Below, piece by piece: positions 28,918 to 40,243 of a stretch of 64,000 nucleotides of DNA; within the stretch, counting starts at the first letter, position 1, and every line of letters begins with the position of its first letter. This stretch comes from an uncultured Pseudomonadota bacterium (GTDB lineage: Bacteria > Pseudomonadota > Gammaproteobacteria > Steroidobacterales > Steroidobacteraceae). Below the pieces are notes generated by a model. That model was given only the letters and a program-made list of their open reading frames with translations, searched no databases and had not been told where the DNA came from. The DNA lies in assembly GCA_903868595.1 (NCBI GenBank), contig CAIPVV010000042.1, forward strand, positions 62,001-126,000, written 5' to 3'. The position numbers and the translations under genes are program-made.

Positions 28918-29381
28918 GTCGAGGTCGACCGGACGGCGGCGGCGGCCTGGCGTGCCAGCCGCGCGGCCTCAACGGCCGATTCCGCAGCGAACTTGGAGGC
29001 GGCTGCCGCCTGGGCCGAGGCATGCGCGGAGATTTCACCGGCATATTGAGAGGCCGCTGCGGCCGCCGCCGCCGCCGCCGCTTCCACGGCCGACGCGGCA
29101 GAGGCTTCCGCCGCCGCCGCCGAGGCTGCAGCCGCGGAACGAAGCACGTGGTCGACGGCGATTTGCGCCGCTTGCGCTGCGCTACGGGTGGCTTCTACGC
29201 AACCGGCCGCGGCGGTGGCGGCCCGCGTGGCCGCCTCGGCGGAATTGCTCGTCAGTTCCTGCAAGGACGCCAGCGCCTCCGCATACCGCTTGTTGACGAT
29301 GCTGTAGCCCTCCTGCAGGCGCGACACATCCCGCTGTAGCGCAGCAAGCTGGGTGTGAATTTCGGAGATGTCGTTGTCCAT
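28914..29381 (-). CDS. Alanine-rich coiled-coil protein, function unknown
   Basis: A 155-residue protein with no signal peptide or membrane helix. Residues 1-30 form a regular heptad coiled coil (ISEIHTQLAALQRDVSRLQE). From about residue 45 the protein is very alanine-rich, with charged or polar residues spaced at helical intervals (ASKFAAESAVEAARLARQAA), predicting one long amphipathic helix. I know no named family. The gene follows the hybrid histidine kinase gene by 13 bases on the same strand, so the two are surely co-transcribed. Start 29381 is chosen because the coiled coil begins there. A pure GCC repeat lies inside. It may be a scaffold or signalling partner of the kinase, which is inference. 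Confidence 0.75.
   Translation of the reverse strand: MDNDISEIHTQLAALQRDVSRLQEGYSIVNKRYAEALASLQELTSNSAEAATRAATAAAGCVEATRSAAQAAQIAVDHVLRSAAAASAAAAEASAASAVEAAAAAAAAAASQYAGEISAHASAQAAAASKFAAESAVEAARLARQAAAAVRSTST
29062..29079. repeat. GCC trinucleotide tract inside the alanine-rich gene
   Basis: Six perfect GCC units on the plus strand encode part of a run of ten alanines on the minus strand. Such tracts can gain or lose whole codons by replication slippage without breaking the frame. Confidence 0.8.
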
Positions 29382-29394
29382 GGGAATCCGTCGG

Positions 29395-31782
29395 TTAATG
29401 CAGCGGGCCGTCCTGCCTGGCGGGAGACATCGTGGCGACCGCCGAGGGCGCAACGCTGCCGCTGGAGTTGAGCAGTCGGGCGATCGTCGTGCCGAGTTCC
29501 GCAACCGTATCGGGCTTGTAGAGCAGCGCCTGCACGCCGGCAGCGGGCGCGGCGACTTGCAGCTCGGGGCTAATGTAACCGGAAATCAGCACGACCGGCA
29601 GGTCCGGGCGGAGGGCCTTCAGGGCGCGGGAGAACTCCAGTCCCGTCATGCCGGGCATGTTGTAGTCCGTGATGGCCAGCGTATAGCGATCGGAATGGGC
29701 CTGCAGCTCGGCCAGCGCGGCGCGGGGATCCGTGTAGGCACTGACCCGGTAGCCCTGGCGCTCGAGCAGTCTCTTGACCAGGCTGCTCAAGGCCGGTTCA
29801 TCGTCCACGTACAGCAATCTCGTTCCCGGTCGCACCACGGCAGCCTCGGCCGCGCTGGGTAGGATGGATTCGGCCGCCGGCCCTTCGGCGGCTGGCAGAT
29901 AGATCCTAAAGACGCTGCCGGTGCCTGGCGTGGAGTCCACATGCACAGAGCCGCCGTGCGCCTGCACAATGCCGTAGAGCACCGACAGGCCCAGCCCCGT
30001 GCCCTCGCCCAGCGGCTTGGTGGAGAAGAAGGGCTCGAAGACCCGTTTGCGGACTGCTTCAGTCATGCCGGGGCCGTTGTCGCTGACGGTGATCCGGGCA
30101 TAGCGGCCCGCTGCCCCGAGCGGCGGCTCCGTGTCGCTGGGTAGCGTGCAGGGGTCCACGCGAACTTCAATGCGCCGTGGCCGGCCGGCCACGGCGGGTG
30201 CCTGCCAGGCATTGTTGCAGAGATTGAGCAGCGCCTGTTCGATCTGCAGGTGATCGGCCAAGACCCGCGGCGCCTCGGGATGGCAGTGGACCGCGAGGTC
30301 CACGCCGGCGGGCAGCGCCGAGCGCAGGAAGGTGAGCGATTCGGCGACCACGGGCCCCAGCGCGATGACCTCCCGATGCAGCGGTTCCCGCCTCGCAAAG
30401 CCCAGGATCTGCTGGACGAGCCGCGTTGCGCGCTCGGTGGCCCGGGCGATCTCCTCCAGGGGAATGCGGGAGGTGGAGGAGGGCGCTATCTCCTCGCGCA
30501 GGAGGTTTACGCTTGCCAAGATGATCGCCAACGCATTGTTGAAGTAGTGCGCGACGCCACCGGCCAAGGTGCCCAGCGCCTGCATCTTCTGGGATTCCCG
30601 CAGCTGTTCCTGCAGCGCGACGTTCTCGCGCTGGATGCGCTTCCAGTCGGTGATGTCGCGCCCGATCATCAGCAGGCACCTCTCCGTGCCGAAGTCCACC
30701 GACTCCACCCACAACATCACCGCGCGCGTGCTGCCGTCCTTGCGGCAGAGCTCGACCTCGACGTCGAGGGCCAGGTGGCCCTCGATCGCATTCACGGCGG
30801 TCGCAGTGGCCTGCTGGGACTCATCCCACAAGCCCAGTTCCACCGCGGTATGGCCCACGGCTTCGGTCCGCCCGTAGCCCGTGATGCGCTCAAAGCCCAT
30901 GTTCGCCTCGAGGATCTCGCCGGACTGCAGCCGCGAGAGCGTGATGAGGTCCGCGCTGGCGTTGATCGCCTTGGCGAACTTGAGCTCCGAGGTGCGCAGC
31001 GCCGCCTTGTTCCACTGCAGCTCGCTGATGTCGAGCATCACGTGGAAGTAGCCGCGCAGGTTTCCCGTCGTATCCCGCAGCGCCGTCAGCGTGGAGCGGG
31101 CCCAGAGCGGCGCGCCGTCCTTGCGCCGGTAGGCGCAGGTCTCCTCCAGGCGGCCCAGCAGCGCCGCCATGGCCAGCTGCGCCCGCGGCTTGCCGGCCAC
31201 GGCGTCCTCGAGCGCAGACAGCCGCGCGTAGTCCTGACCGATCATCTCGGCGTTGCTGTAGCCGGTGAGGCTTCGCGCGCCATCGTTCCAGGTCAGCACC
31301 TTGCCATGCGCGTCGAGCATGACGACCGAGCACTCGGTCATGCGGTCCACGATGTCCCGCAGGTGGCGGGCATACTCGGCCGCGGCGGAGTCGACGAGTG
31401 GGCCCACTGCGGGCTGCTTTGCGAGGCTGATGACCAGCCATCGGCCCTCGACGAACAGGGCGCCCTGCGGGGCTTCCAGGAGCACCGCCGGCGTGCTGCG
31501 CGTCGGCACTTCATGATGGCAGGAGAGGCCGCTTTGGCTGGCGGCGATGGCCTCATCGCACTGCCGCTCCAGCTGCGTCTCGGACAACGCGAAGACCTCG
31601 CAGGGGGAGAGGCTCAGCAACTCCTCGCGGCTGCGGCCCAGCAGCGCACAGGCGGTGGTGTTGACGTCAAAGAAACGCAGCGTTGCACGATCCACGAGAT
31701 AGATCGCGTTGGGAGAGAGATCCATCGCCGCTTGGAACCGGGTCAAGGCTTCCTGCGGCGGCAAGGCCCCCGTTGGCGCCAT
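29395..31782 (-). CDS. PAS-domain hybrid histidine kinase with C-terminal receiver
   Basis: A 795-residue soluble sensor kinase with no membrane helices. Three PAS-like domains are visible (about 12-110, 140-255, 265-385). The phospho-acceptor helix has GGVAHYFNNALAIIL with His412; the more usual sequence is HDFNN. The ATPase domain carries N523/N524 (LCNNAWQA), DNGPGM (568-573), FEPFFSTK and GTGLGL (594-599). A fused receiver domain (663-775) has the acidic pair in YVDDE, phospho-acceptor Asp706 (ITDYNMPGM) and Lys756. Phosphate likely passes from His412 to Asp706; no separate output regulator is next door. The PAS ligand is unknown. It heads a two-gene unit with the alanine-rich coiled-coil gene. 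Confidence 0.93.
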   Translation of the reverse strand: MAPTGALPPQEALTRFQAAMDLSPNAIYLVDRATLRFFDVNTTACALLGRSREELLSLSPCEVFALSETQLERQCDEAIAASQSGLSCHHEVPTRSTPAVLLEAPQGALFVEGRWLVISLAKQPAVGPLVDSAAAEYARHLRDIVDRMTECSVVMLDAHGKVLTWNDGARSLTGYSNAEMIGQDYARLSALEDAVAGKPRAQLAMAALLGRLEETCAYRRKDGAPLWARSTLTALRDTTGNLRGYFHVMLDISELQWNKAALRTSELKFAKAINASADLITLSRLQSGEILEANMGFERITGYGRTEAVGHTAVELGLWDESQQATATAVNAIEGHLALDVEVELCRKDGSTRAVMLWVESVDFGTERCLLMIGRDITDWKRIQRENVALQEQLRESQKMQALGTLAGGVAHYFNNALAIILASVNLLREEIAPSSTSRIPLEEIARATERATRLVQQILGFARREPLHREVIALGPVVAESLTFLRSALPAGVDLAVHCHPEAPRVLADHLQIEQALLNLCNNAWQAPAVAGRPRRIEVRVDPCTLPSDTEPPLGAAGRYARITVSDNGPGMTEAVRKRVFEPFFSTKPLGEGTGLGLSVLYGIVQAHGGSVHVDSTPGTGSVFRIYLPAAEGPAAESILPSAAEAAVVRPGTRLLYVDDEPALSSLVKRLLERQGYRVSAYTDPRAALAELQAHSDRYTLAITDYNMPGMTGLEFSRALKALRPDLPVVLISGYISPELQVAAPAAGVQALLYKPDTVAELGTTIARLLNSSGSVAPSAVATMSPARQDGPLH

Positions 31783-32140
31783 ACCTAGTCACTCGCAACG
31801 TCTGCGTACGTGACGTCAGGCTACCGTAACTCAACTCGCCTGCCATAGGTATTTGTGCCGGTGCCGGTGGAATTCAAGGTCCGGCGGCTCGAACGGGTGT
31901 GAGGCAGCGCCTGGGGTACAAGCCGGCGCGGGGAGGGTGGCGACGCGCCGTGGAAGGCGCGCAGGCTGTAGATGCCGCACCGCAGCTTGCGTCGCTGCTG
32001 GCCGTCGTTGCGGCGGTCGAGCCGGCAGCAGCACCCAGCCCTCTAAGTGCAGCAGCACCACCAGCGCGCCCGTCACCGCGGTGGTGGCGACCCCGAGCAG
32101 GTTCACGGGCCGGTGGGTGTACAGCGCCGGCAGGTCTTGC
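31783..32140. other. Region between kinase and MFS genes; possible hydrophobic remnant on minus strand
   Basis: No intact gene. On the minus strand, directly after the MFS stop, a frame reads VNLLGVATTAVTGALVVLLH, which looks like a membrane helix, then Pro/Arg-rich sequence to a stop near 31831. It could be the decayed end of a membrane-protein gene, but I cannot assign a family. The kinase promoter must lie near 31783-31850, and I see no clear boxes. Confidence 0.25.
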
Positions 32141-33349
32141 TCAGGGCTTGGGGCGCAGCGGCAGCCGGGATGTGAGGAGCAGGCCGGCCACCGCGCCGGC
32201 GGCGGCCAGCAGCAGGGCGGCCGCCAGGCCCGTGCGGCTGGCGACCTGACCCCAGAACACGCTACCGGCGGCAAGGCAGCCGTAGAACACCGCGGTGTAG
32301 AGTGCCATGCCCCGCGCGCGCATCCAGTCCGGCACGGCCACCTGCGCGGCCACGTTCAAGGTGGAGAGCGAGGCGATCCACGACGCACCGGCCAGCAGGC
32401 TCGCCACCATGCCCAGGGCCGGGACGTGCAGCAGCGCGTAACCCGTCATCGCCAGGGCGGTGCCCACGGTACCGGCGACCAGGGTCCCGTCCAGGCCGAA
32501 GCGACCCCGAAGTCGCGGCAGGAACAGCGCGCCGGCGACGGCGCCGGCGCCGATGAGTCCCACCAGGACGCCGAACAGCTGTGCAGTGCCATTGAGCTGC
32601 ACGCGGGCGATCAACGGCAGCAGCGCCCAGTAGGCGCTGCCGAAGAGATAGAAGAGGACGGAGCGCAGCAGCGTGTTCTGCAGCCCCGGGTTGGTGCGCG
32701 CCTGATCCAGGCCCTGCAGCAGGGCGGTTACGAAGCCCACCGGGGGTTCCTTGCGCGGCGGGTCGGCGGCGGGCTTCCAGATAAGGAGCGCCGCGATGAC
32801 CGCGATGAAGCTGACCGCATTGAAGAAGAAGGGCCAGGCCATGCCCAGGCCGGCGATCAGCACGCCGCCCAGCGCGGGCCCGATCGCCCGGCTGATATTC
32901 ATGCCCACCGCGTGCAGGGCGATGGCCGGCAGCAGGTTCTCGCGCGGCACGAGCTTGGGCAGGATCGCCTGCCAGGCCGGCGAGAGGATCGCGGTGCAGA
33001 CACCCATGCCGAAAGTCACCAGCAGCAGGATCGGCTCCGTCACGGCGTGCTGGACCACCAGGACGCCCAGCACCCCCGCCAGCAGCAGCATGACGGTCTG
33101 CACGACCACCTGCAGGCGTCGCTTGTCCATGCGGTCGGCCAGCGTGCCGGCGGGCAAGGCCAGCAGGAACACCGGCAGGGCGGTGGCCGCCTGCACCAGG
33201 GAGACGGTGGCGGGCGACGCATCCAGCGTCGTCATCAGCCAGCCGGAGGCCGAATCGTGCATCCAGCTGCCGATGTTGGAGACCAGCGCCGCGCTCCACA
33301 GGAGCGCGAAGTCACGGTTGCGAAACGGACTCCAGGCGCTGGCGGTCAA
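32141..33349 (-). CDS. Major facilitator superfamily transporter (MFS_3/EntS-like)
   Basis: A 402-residue inner-membrane protein with about 12 hydrophobic segments. It starts with FRNRDFALLWSAALVSNIGS and GWLMTTLDASPATVSLVQAA, as in the MFS_3 group that includes the enterobactin exporter EntS. The loop LADRMDKRRLQVVVQ after helix 2 is the MFS signature. The start is most likely TTG at 33349, four bases after the stop of the DUF1330 gene, with GAAGG inside that gene as ribosome site; longer frames run through DUF1330 in another frame. The substrate is unknown; relatives export siderophores or drugs. It is translationally linked to DUF1330. Confidence 0.87.
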   Translation of the reverse strand: MTASAWSPFRNRDFALLWSAALVSNIGSWMHDSASGWLMTTLDASPATVSLVQAATALPVFLLALPAGTLADRMDKRRLQVVVQTVMLLLAGVLGVLVVQHAVTEPILLLVTFGMGVCTAILSPAWQAILPKLVPRENLLPAIALHAVGMNISRAIGPALGGVLIAGLGMAWPFFFNAVSFIAVIAALLIWKPAADPPRKEPPVGFVTALLQGLDQARTNPGLQNTLLRSVLFYLFGSAYWALLPLIARVQLNGTAQLFGVLVGLIGAGAVAGALFLPRLRGRFGLDGTLVAGTVGTALAMTGYALLHVPALGMVASLLAGASWIASLSTLNVAAQVAVPDWMRARGMALYTAVFYGCLAAGSVFWGQVASRTGLAAALLLAAAGAVAGLLLTSRLPLRPKP

Positions 33350-33353
33350 CGGC

Positions 33354-33641
33354 TTACAGGCCTTCGGTGATGAAGACGCGGTAGTCGCCGGCCTTGAAGC
33401 GATGCCGTACCGCTTCCTGGTAGGCGGTGCTTCTGTACCAGGCCAGTGCCTCGGCGTAGCTGGGGAACTCGGCGACGACGGCGCCCTCGATCGGCGGGCC
33501 TTCCAGCGTCTCGATCTTGCCGTAGATGGCCAGCGGCTTGACCGTATGGCCCGCGAAGGTCGCGGGTACCTTGCCCATGTAGGTTTCAAACTCGGCGGGG
33601 TCGCGCATCCGGTCACGCATAAAGACGATGTAGGCGGCCAT
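33354..33641 (-). CDS. DUF1330 family protein
   Basis: A 95-residue protein of the dimeric ferredoxin-like alpha/beta-barrel class: MAAYIVFMRDRMRDPAEFET, then KPLAIYGKIETLEG, VVAEFPSYAEALAWYRSTAY and DYRVFITEGL. Length and motifs fit DUF1330 fully. The function is unknown; the fold is shared with small monooxygenases and stress-related proteins. It sits 22 bases after ettA and 4 bases before the MFS gene on the same strand, so all three could be one transcript. Confidence 0.93.
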   Translation of the reverse strand: MAAYIVFMRDRMRDPAEFETYMGKVPATFAGHTVKPLAIYGKIETLEGPPIEGAVVAEFPSYAEALAWYRSTAYQEAVRHRFKAGDYRVFITEGL

Positions 33642-33663
33642 GTGTCGGGCTCCTGATCGATTG

Positions 33664-35340
<1,677 letters not shown>

Positions 35341-35440
35341 GCGCTGCTTCTGCTTATGATCTGCGGGGTGTGCCACGGCCGGCCGCGGCGGGGCGCATTA
35401 TCGGGCAAACCCCTGGCGCTGTCGCCCCGCGACAGCGCCG

Positions 35441-36439
35441 ATGGCCATGCTAGGCTCGCTTGCTGTGGATACCACCCCGCCCCGAGTGCTGGTCGTCAAT
35501 GATGAGCCGCTGGGTCGCTACGGCTTCCCCGACGGGCACCCGTTCGCACCGGACCGGCTGGCCGCCTTCAACCGCGAGTTCCGCGAGCGCGGCCTGGGCG
35601 CCCGCGTCCTCGCGGCGGCCTCCCGGCAGGCGACGGAGCAGGAACTGCTGAGCTTCCATACCGCCGGCCACCTCAGCCGCGTGCGCGAGCGCTCGGTGCT
35701 GGGCAGCGGCTACCTGGACGGCGGGGATACGCCGGCCTACCGCGGCGTGTTCGAGGCGGCCGCGCAGGTGGTCGGGGCGACGCTGACCGCGGTCCACGCG
35801 CTGATGGCAGGGGAGGCGCGGCGCGCCTTCGTGCCGATCGCCGGCCTGCACCACGCCGCGCGCGATGCCGCGGCCGGATTTTGCGTCTTCAACGACATTG
35901 GCGTGGCCATCGAACTGCTGCGCCGGGAGCACGGGCTTGCGCGCATCGGCTACGTGGATATCGATGCCCATCACGGCGACGGCGTGTTCTATGGGTTCGA
36001 GGCCGACCCGGGCGTGATCTTTGCCGACATCCACGAGGACGGCAGCAGCCTGTACCCCGGCACCGGGGCGAGCTCGGAAACCGGCCTCGGGGAGGCCGCC
36101 GGCACCAAGCTCAACATCCCGCTGCCGGCGGAGAGCGGGGATGCGCAGTTCCAGGCGGTGTGGCCGGAGGTGCTGGCGCACCTGGCGCGCTTCCAGCCGC
36201 AATTCCTGATCCTGCAATGTGGCGCGGACAGCTTGGCCGGGGATCCGCTCACCCACCTGCGCCTGACGAGCGCCTCCCATGCGCAGGCCGCGCGGGACCT
36301 GGTGGCCCTGGCCGAGCGGCTGGGGCACGGCCGGGTGCTGGGCCTGGGCGGCGGCGGCTACAACCGCGGCAACCTCGCCCAGGGCTGGAACGATGTCGTG
36401 GAGAGCTTCCTCGCCCCCGCGCCGTTGCCGATCGGCTAA
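35441..36439 (+). CDS. Histone-deacetylase family amidohydrolase (AcuC/acetylpolyamine type)
   Basis: A 332-residue cytosolic zinc hydrolase. The conserved blocks are [20 protein letters not shown] (catalytic His pair H137/H138), [12 protein letters not shown] (zinc ligands D175 and H177), [10 protein letters not shown] (zinc ligand D263) and the glycine loop with tyrosine [10 protein letters not shown] (Y307). Bacterial members remove acetyl groups from proteins, acetylpolyamines or acetoin-linked targets; the sequence does not say which. ATG at 35441 is used, and an in-frame GTG at 35465 is a possible alternative nearer to the conserved start (PRVLVVNDE). It is followed after 28 bases by glyA. 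Confidence 0.92.
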   Translation: MAMLGSLAVDTTPPRVLVVNDEPLGRYGFPDGHPFAPDRLAAFNREFRERGLGARVLAAASRQATEQELLSFHTAGHLSRVRERSVLGSGYLDGGDTPAYRGVFEAAAQVVGATLTAVHALMAGEARRAFVPIAGLHHAARDAAAGFCVFNDIGVAIELLRREHGLARIGYVDIDAHHGDGVFYGFEADPGVIFADIHEDGSSLYPGTGASSETGLGEAAGTKLNIPLPAESGDAQFQAVWPEVLAHLARFQPQFLILQCGADSLAGDPLTHLRLTSASHAQAARDLVALAERLGHGRVLGLGGGGYNRGNLAQGWNDVVESFLAPAPLPIG

Positions 36440-36467
36440 AATGGCCGACCACCTCGGAGAGCGCTTC

Positions 36468-37721
36468 ATGTTCAGTAAGTCGATGAATATTGGTGATTTC
36501 GACCCGGCCCTGTCGGCTGCCATCCAGGCCGAGCGCGTCCGCCAGGAGGATCACATCGAGCTGATCGCCTCGGAGAACTACGCCAGCCCCCGGGTGCTGG
36601 AGGCCCAGGGGTCGGTGCTCACCAACAAGTACGCCGAGGGCTATCCGGGCAAGCGCTACTACGGGGGCTGCGAGAACGTGGACGTGGCCGAGCAGCTGGC
36701 CATCGATCGGGCCAAGGAGCTCTTCGGGGCGGACTTTGCCAACGTGCAGCCGCACTCCGGCTCCCAGGCCAACGCCGCGGTGTACCTGGCGCTGCTGCAG
36801 CCGGGCGATACGGTCCTGGGGATGAGCCTGGACCAGGGCGGCCACCTGACGCACGGCGCGAAGGTGAATTTCTCCGGCAAGCTGTTTCGAGCCGTGCAGT
36901 ACGGCCTGCGTCCGGACGGTCTGATCGACTACGAGCAGGTCGAGCAGCTGGCGCTGGCCGAGCGCCCCAAGATGATCATCGCGGGCTTCTCGGCGTATTC
37001 GCGGCACCTGGATTTGCCGCGCTTTCGCGCGATTGCCGACAAGGTGGGCGCGCTGCTGTGGGTGGACATGGCGCACGTGGCGGGCCTGGTGGCCGTGGGC
37101 CTCTCGCCCAACCCGCTGCCGCTGGCCGACGTGGTCACCTCCACCACGCACAAGACGCTGCGCGGCCCGCGCGGCGGCCTGATCCTGGCGCGCGCCAACG
37201 ATACGATCACCAAGAAGCTCAACTCCCTGGTCTTCCCGGGTACCCAGGGCGGCCCGCTGATGCACGTGATCGCCGCCAAGGCGGTGGCCTTCAAGGAAGC
37301 GCTGGAGCCCGGCTTCAAGGCCTACCAGCAGCAGGTGCTGGATAACGCCAGCGCGATGGCCGCCGAGCTCATGCGCCGTGGCTACCGCATCGTCTCCGGC
37401 GGTACCGACAACCACCTCTTCCTGCTGGATCTCTCCGACAAGCCGATCAACGGCAAGGAAGCCGACGCTGCCCTGGGCCACGCCAACATCACCGTGAACA
37501 AGAACGCGGTCCCCAACGACCCGCGCCCGCCCATGGTCACCAGCGGCATCCGCATCGGTACCCCGGCGTCCACGACCCGCGGCTTTCGCGTGCCGGAGGT
37601 CGTGCAGGTGGCGGGCTGGATCGCCGACGTGCTGGATGCCAGCGGCGCGCCGGAGAGCGTCGCGCGCACGCGCGGCAAGGTAGTGGAGCTGTGCCGCCGC
37701 TTCCCCGTGTACGGCAGTTGA
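36468..37721 (+). CDS. glyA: Serine hydroxymethyltransferase
   Basis: A 417-residue PLP enzyme, the same length as E. coli GlyA. It interconverts serine and glycine with transfer of a one-carbon unit to tetrahydrofolate. ATG at 36468 has GGAG 9 bases upstream; an in-frame ATG at 36441 lacks this. Motifs are [40 protein letters not shown], and the PLP lysine K229 in [34 protein letters not shown] lies near the end. It starts a run of glyA, nrdR and riboflavin genes, an arrangement common in gammaproteobacteria. Confidence 0.98.
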   Translation: MFSKSMNIGDFDPALSAAIQAERVRQEDHIELIASENYASPRVLEAQGSVLTNKYAEGYPGKRYYGGCENVDVAEQLAIDRAKELFGADFANVQPHSGSQANAAVYLALLQPGDTVLGMSLDQGGHLTHGAKVNFSGKLFRAVQYGLRPDGLIDYEQVEQLALAERPKMIIAGFSAYSRHLDLPRFRAIADKVGALLWVDMAHVAGLVAVGLSPNPLPLADVVTSTTHKTLRGPRGGLILARANDTITKKLNSLVFPGTQGGPLMHVIAAKAVAFKEALEPGFKAYQQQVLDNASAMAAELMRRGYRIVSGGTDNHLFLLDLSDKPINGKEADAALGHANITVNKNAVPNDPRPPMVTSGIRIGTPASTTRGFRVPEVVQVAGWIADVLDASGAPESVARTRGKVVELCRRFPVYGS

Positions 37722-37756
37722 CCCCGTAGGGGCCCGCGGCAACCCGATACCAGCCT

Positions 37757-38275
37757 ATGCACTGCCCATTCTGCGGACACGAGGAGACCAAGGTCACCGA
37801 CTCGCGTTTGGCCGGCGCCGGCACGCAGATCCGCAGGCGTCGGGAGTGCCTCTCCTGCGGCGAGCGCTTCACGACGTTCGAGACGGCCGAGCTGGTCATG
37901 CCGCTGATCGTCAAGAGCGACCAGAGCCGCATGCCCTTTGACGAGGCGAAGCTACGCGGTGGCATGGAGAAGGCGCTGCAGAAGCGCCCGGTGAGCCGCG
38001 AGGCGATCGAGGAGGCGGTCGGGCGCATCTGCCACAAGCTGCGCAGCCTGGGCGAGCGCGAGGTGCAGTCGCGCACGGTAGGGGAGCTGGTGATGGAGGA
38101 GCTGCATCACCTGGATGAGGTGGGCTACGTGCGCTTTGCCTCGGTATACCGCAGCTTCCAGGACGTGGATGCCTTCCGCGACGAGATCGAGCGGCTGAGT
38201 GATCGGCGCAGCGCCAGTCGCGAGCAGCTGCCGCTCCTGCCGGGCTTGCCCGCCAAGGGGCCCCGCAAGCCATGA
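37757..38275 (+). CDS. nrdR: Transcriptional repressor NrdR
   Basis: A 172-residue repressor of ribonucleotide reductase genes. The N-terminal zinc ribbon has cysteines 3, 6, 31 and 34 ([19 protein letters not shown]). An ATP-cone domain follows (about 49-140: [39 protein letters not shown]), which senses ATP and dATP. The C-terminal tail is basic. The stop overlaps the ribD start by four bases (ATGA), so translation is coupled. NrdR binding sites would be at nrd promoters, none of which are in this window. Confidence 0.97.
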   Translation: MHCPFCGHEETKVTDSRLAGAGTQIRRRRECLSCGERFTTFETAELVMPLIVKSDQSRMPFDEAKLRGGMEKALQKRPVSREAIEEAVGRICHKLRSLGEREVQSRTVGELVMEELHHLDEVGYVRFASVYRSFQDVDAFRDEIERLSDRRSASREQLPLLPGLPAKGPRKP

Positions 38276-39385
38276 GCCGCACGGAACTCTCCTCCGCCGG
38301 CTGGAGCGACTTCGACCGCGCGATGATGACGCGGGCGCTCTCACTCGCGCAGCGCGGCCTCTACACCACCGATCCGAACCCGCGCGTCGGCTGCGTGCTG
38401 GTGCACGGCTCGCAGATCGTCGGCGAGGGCTGGCACCAGCGCGCCGGCTCACCGCATGCCGAGCCCAACGCGCTGGCGGCGGCGGGTGCGCGCGCGCGGC
38501 GCGACCGCGTACGTGACGCTGGAGCCCTGCAGCCACCAGGGCCGCACGCCGCCGTGCACCGAGGCGCTCATCCAGGCCGGGGTTGCCTGTGTGATCTACG
38601 CGCTCAAGGACCCCAATCCGCGTGTCTGTGGCGAGGGGGAGGGGCAGTTGCGGGCCGCCGGCATCCCCGTGCGCAGCGGGCTCCTGGCCGAGGCCTCGCG
38701 CGAACTCAACTGCGGCTTCGTGAAGCGCATGGTCAGGGGAGTGCCGTTTGTGCGCGTGAAGCTCGCGATGAGCCTGGATGGGCGCACGGCGCTGGCCAAC
38801 GGCGCGAGCCGCTGGATCACGCAGGAGGCGGCCCGCAACGACGTGCAGCACTACCGCGCGCGCTCCAGTGCCGTCTTGACCGGCATCGGCACGGTGCTCG
38901 CCGACGATCCGGCCCTGAACGTGCGCCTTCCCGAGAGCGACCGGCAGCCCTGGCGCGTCGTGCTGGACAGCCAGTTGCACACGCCTCCCACGGCCCGGCT
39001 GGTGGCCGGCGAGGGCCCGGTGCTGATCCTGGCGGCGCGGGACGATGCGGTGCGGCGCGCGGCCCTGCAGGCGCAGTCGGCGGCGGTGGAGATCCTGCCG
39101 GCCGACGGGGCACACCCCTCCCTGCAGGCGGTGCTGCAGCGCCTGGGGCAGCTGGAGATGAATGAGGTCTGGGTGGAGGCCGGCCAGCGGCTCGCCGGTG
39201 CGTTCGTGCGCGAGGGGCTCTTTGATGAGCTCCTCGTGTACGTGGCCCCGTCGCTGCTCGGCGGCGATGCACGGCCGCTGCTGCAGTTGCCGGCGATCAG
39301 CAGCCTCGAGCAGAAGGTCAAATTGCAGTTCACCGATTTTCGCGCGGTCGGAGAGGACCTGCGCCTCACGCTGAGGCCCGCCTGA
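38272..39385 (+). CDS. ribD: Diaminohydroxyphosphoribosylaminopyrimidine deaminase / reductase, with apparent frameshift
   Basis: RibD carries out the second and third steps of riboflavin synthesis. The deaminase domain starts [20 protein letters not shown] and reaches [20 protein letters not shown] and the zinc motif HAE ([15 protein letters not shown]). Near base 38495 the frame breaks within an alternating GC run and resumes in another frame at [20 protein letters not shown], with both remaining zinc cysteines. The reductase domain ([50 protein letters not shown]) runs to 39385. Matching relatives of the [11 protein letters not shown] type suggests two bases lost from the repeat. As the rest is well kept and the pathway is essential, a sequencing or assembly error is likely; true inactivation is possible. 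One base separates it from ribE. Confidence 0.85.
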
Positions 39386-39386
39386 C

Positions 39387-40022
39387 ATGTTTACCGGCAT
39401 CATCCAATCCGTGGGCCATGTCGTCGCGGCCGAGACGCGCGGCGGCGACCTGCACCTCACGCTGGATGTGGCCGAGCTGGCCGCGCGCGTGGACCCGGTG
39501 CGCCTGGCAGTGGGGGAGAGCGTCGCGGTGAACGGCTGCTGCCTGACGGTCGTGGAGCCGGCGGCCGGGCGCTTCAGTGCCGACGTGTCGCGCGAGAGCC
39601 TGAACCTCACGACGCTGGGCGCGTTGCGGCCCGGGGATCGGGTGAACCTGGAGCCGGCGCTGCGCGCCGGGGATCCGCTGGGTGGCCACCTGATGACCGG
39701 CCATGTGGATGGCCGCGCGCAGGTGCTCGCCCTGCAGCGCGATGCCCGGTCGCTGCGCGTGACGATCCAGGTGCCCCCGGAGTTTGCCAAGTTCATCGCG
39801 CCGAAGGGCTCGGTGGGGCTGGACGGCATCAGCCTCACGGTCAACGAGGTGGACGGGCGGCGCTTTGGGGTGAATCTCATTCCCCACACGCAGCAAGTCA
39901 CCACGTTCGGCACGCTCGCGGTCGGCCAGTGGGTGAACCTGGAGGTCGATACCTTGGCCCGGTACGTTGAGCGGATTCTCGGGTCGACTCAGTCCGTGCC
40001 GCTGGGCAGGGAAGTCGGCTAG
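39387..40022 (+). CDS. ribE: Riboflavin synthase, alpha subunit
   Basis: A 211-residue enzyme that makes riboflavin by dismutation of two 6,7-dimethyl-8-ribityllumazine molecules. It begins with the hallmark MFTGIIQSVGHV. There are two lumazine-binding barrels: VGESVAVNGCCLTVVEP and GGHLMTGHVDGRAQV in the first, KGSVGLDGISLTVNEV and GVNLIPHTQQVTTF in the second. A short C-terminal helix for trimer formation (VDTLARYVERIL) follows. The ATG lies one base after the ribD stop, so the two are coupled. Some databases call this gene ribC. Confidence 0.97.
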   Translation: MFTGIIQSVGHVVAAETRGGDLHLTLDVAELAARVDPVRLAVGESVAVNGCCLTVVEPAAGRFSADVSRESLNLTTLGALRPGDRVNLEPALRAGDPLGGHLMTGHVDGRAQVLALQRDARSLRVTIQVPPEFAKFIAPKGSVGLDGISLTVNEVDGRRFGVNLIPHTQQVTTFGTLAVGQWVNLEVDTLARYVERILGSTQSVPLGREVG

Positions 40023-40243
40023 TTTCGGCTGCGGGTCTGCACGCGCACTTCCGGGGCGCGTGAATCAGGGGGGCCGCGGTACGCGGAACCGAAGCAGGCG
40101 GGTCGCCAGAGCGCATCCTGCCGCGCCGACCACGGTGAGCCGTTGCGGCGACGGGCCGTCCCGGGTGGCGTCACTCGGTGCGCTACAAGCCTGCCGGTGC
40201 GGTACGGGGTGGACGAGCCTGCCCGCGGGGAGCGGGTCAAGCG

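Noticed and set aside
31831-32140. C-terminal fragment of an NRAMP-type metal transporter on the minus strand
   Set aside because: One helix-like stretch is compatible with such a tail, but no conserved NRAMP motif is present and the rest is Pro/Arg-rich, so no family name is justified.
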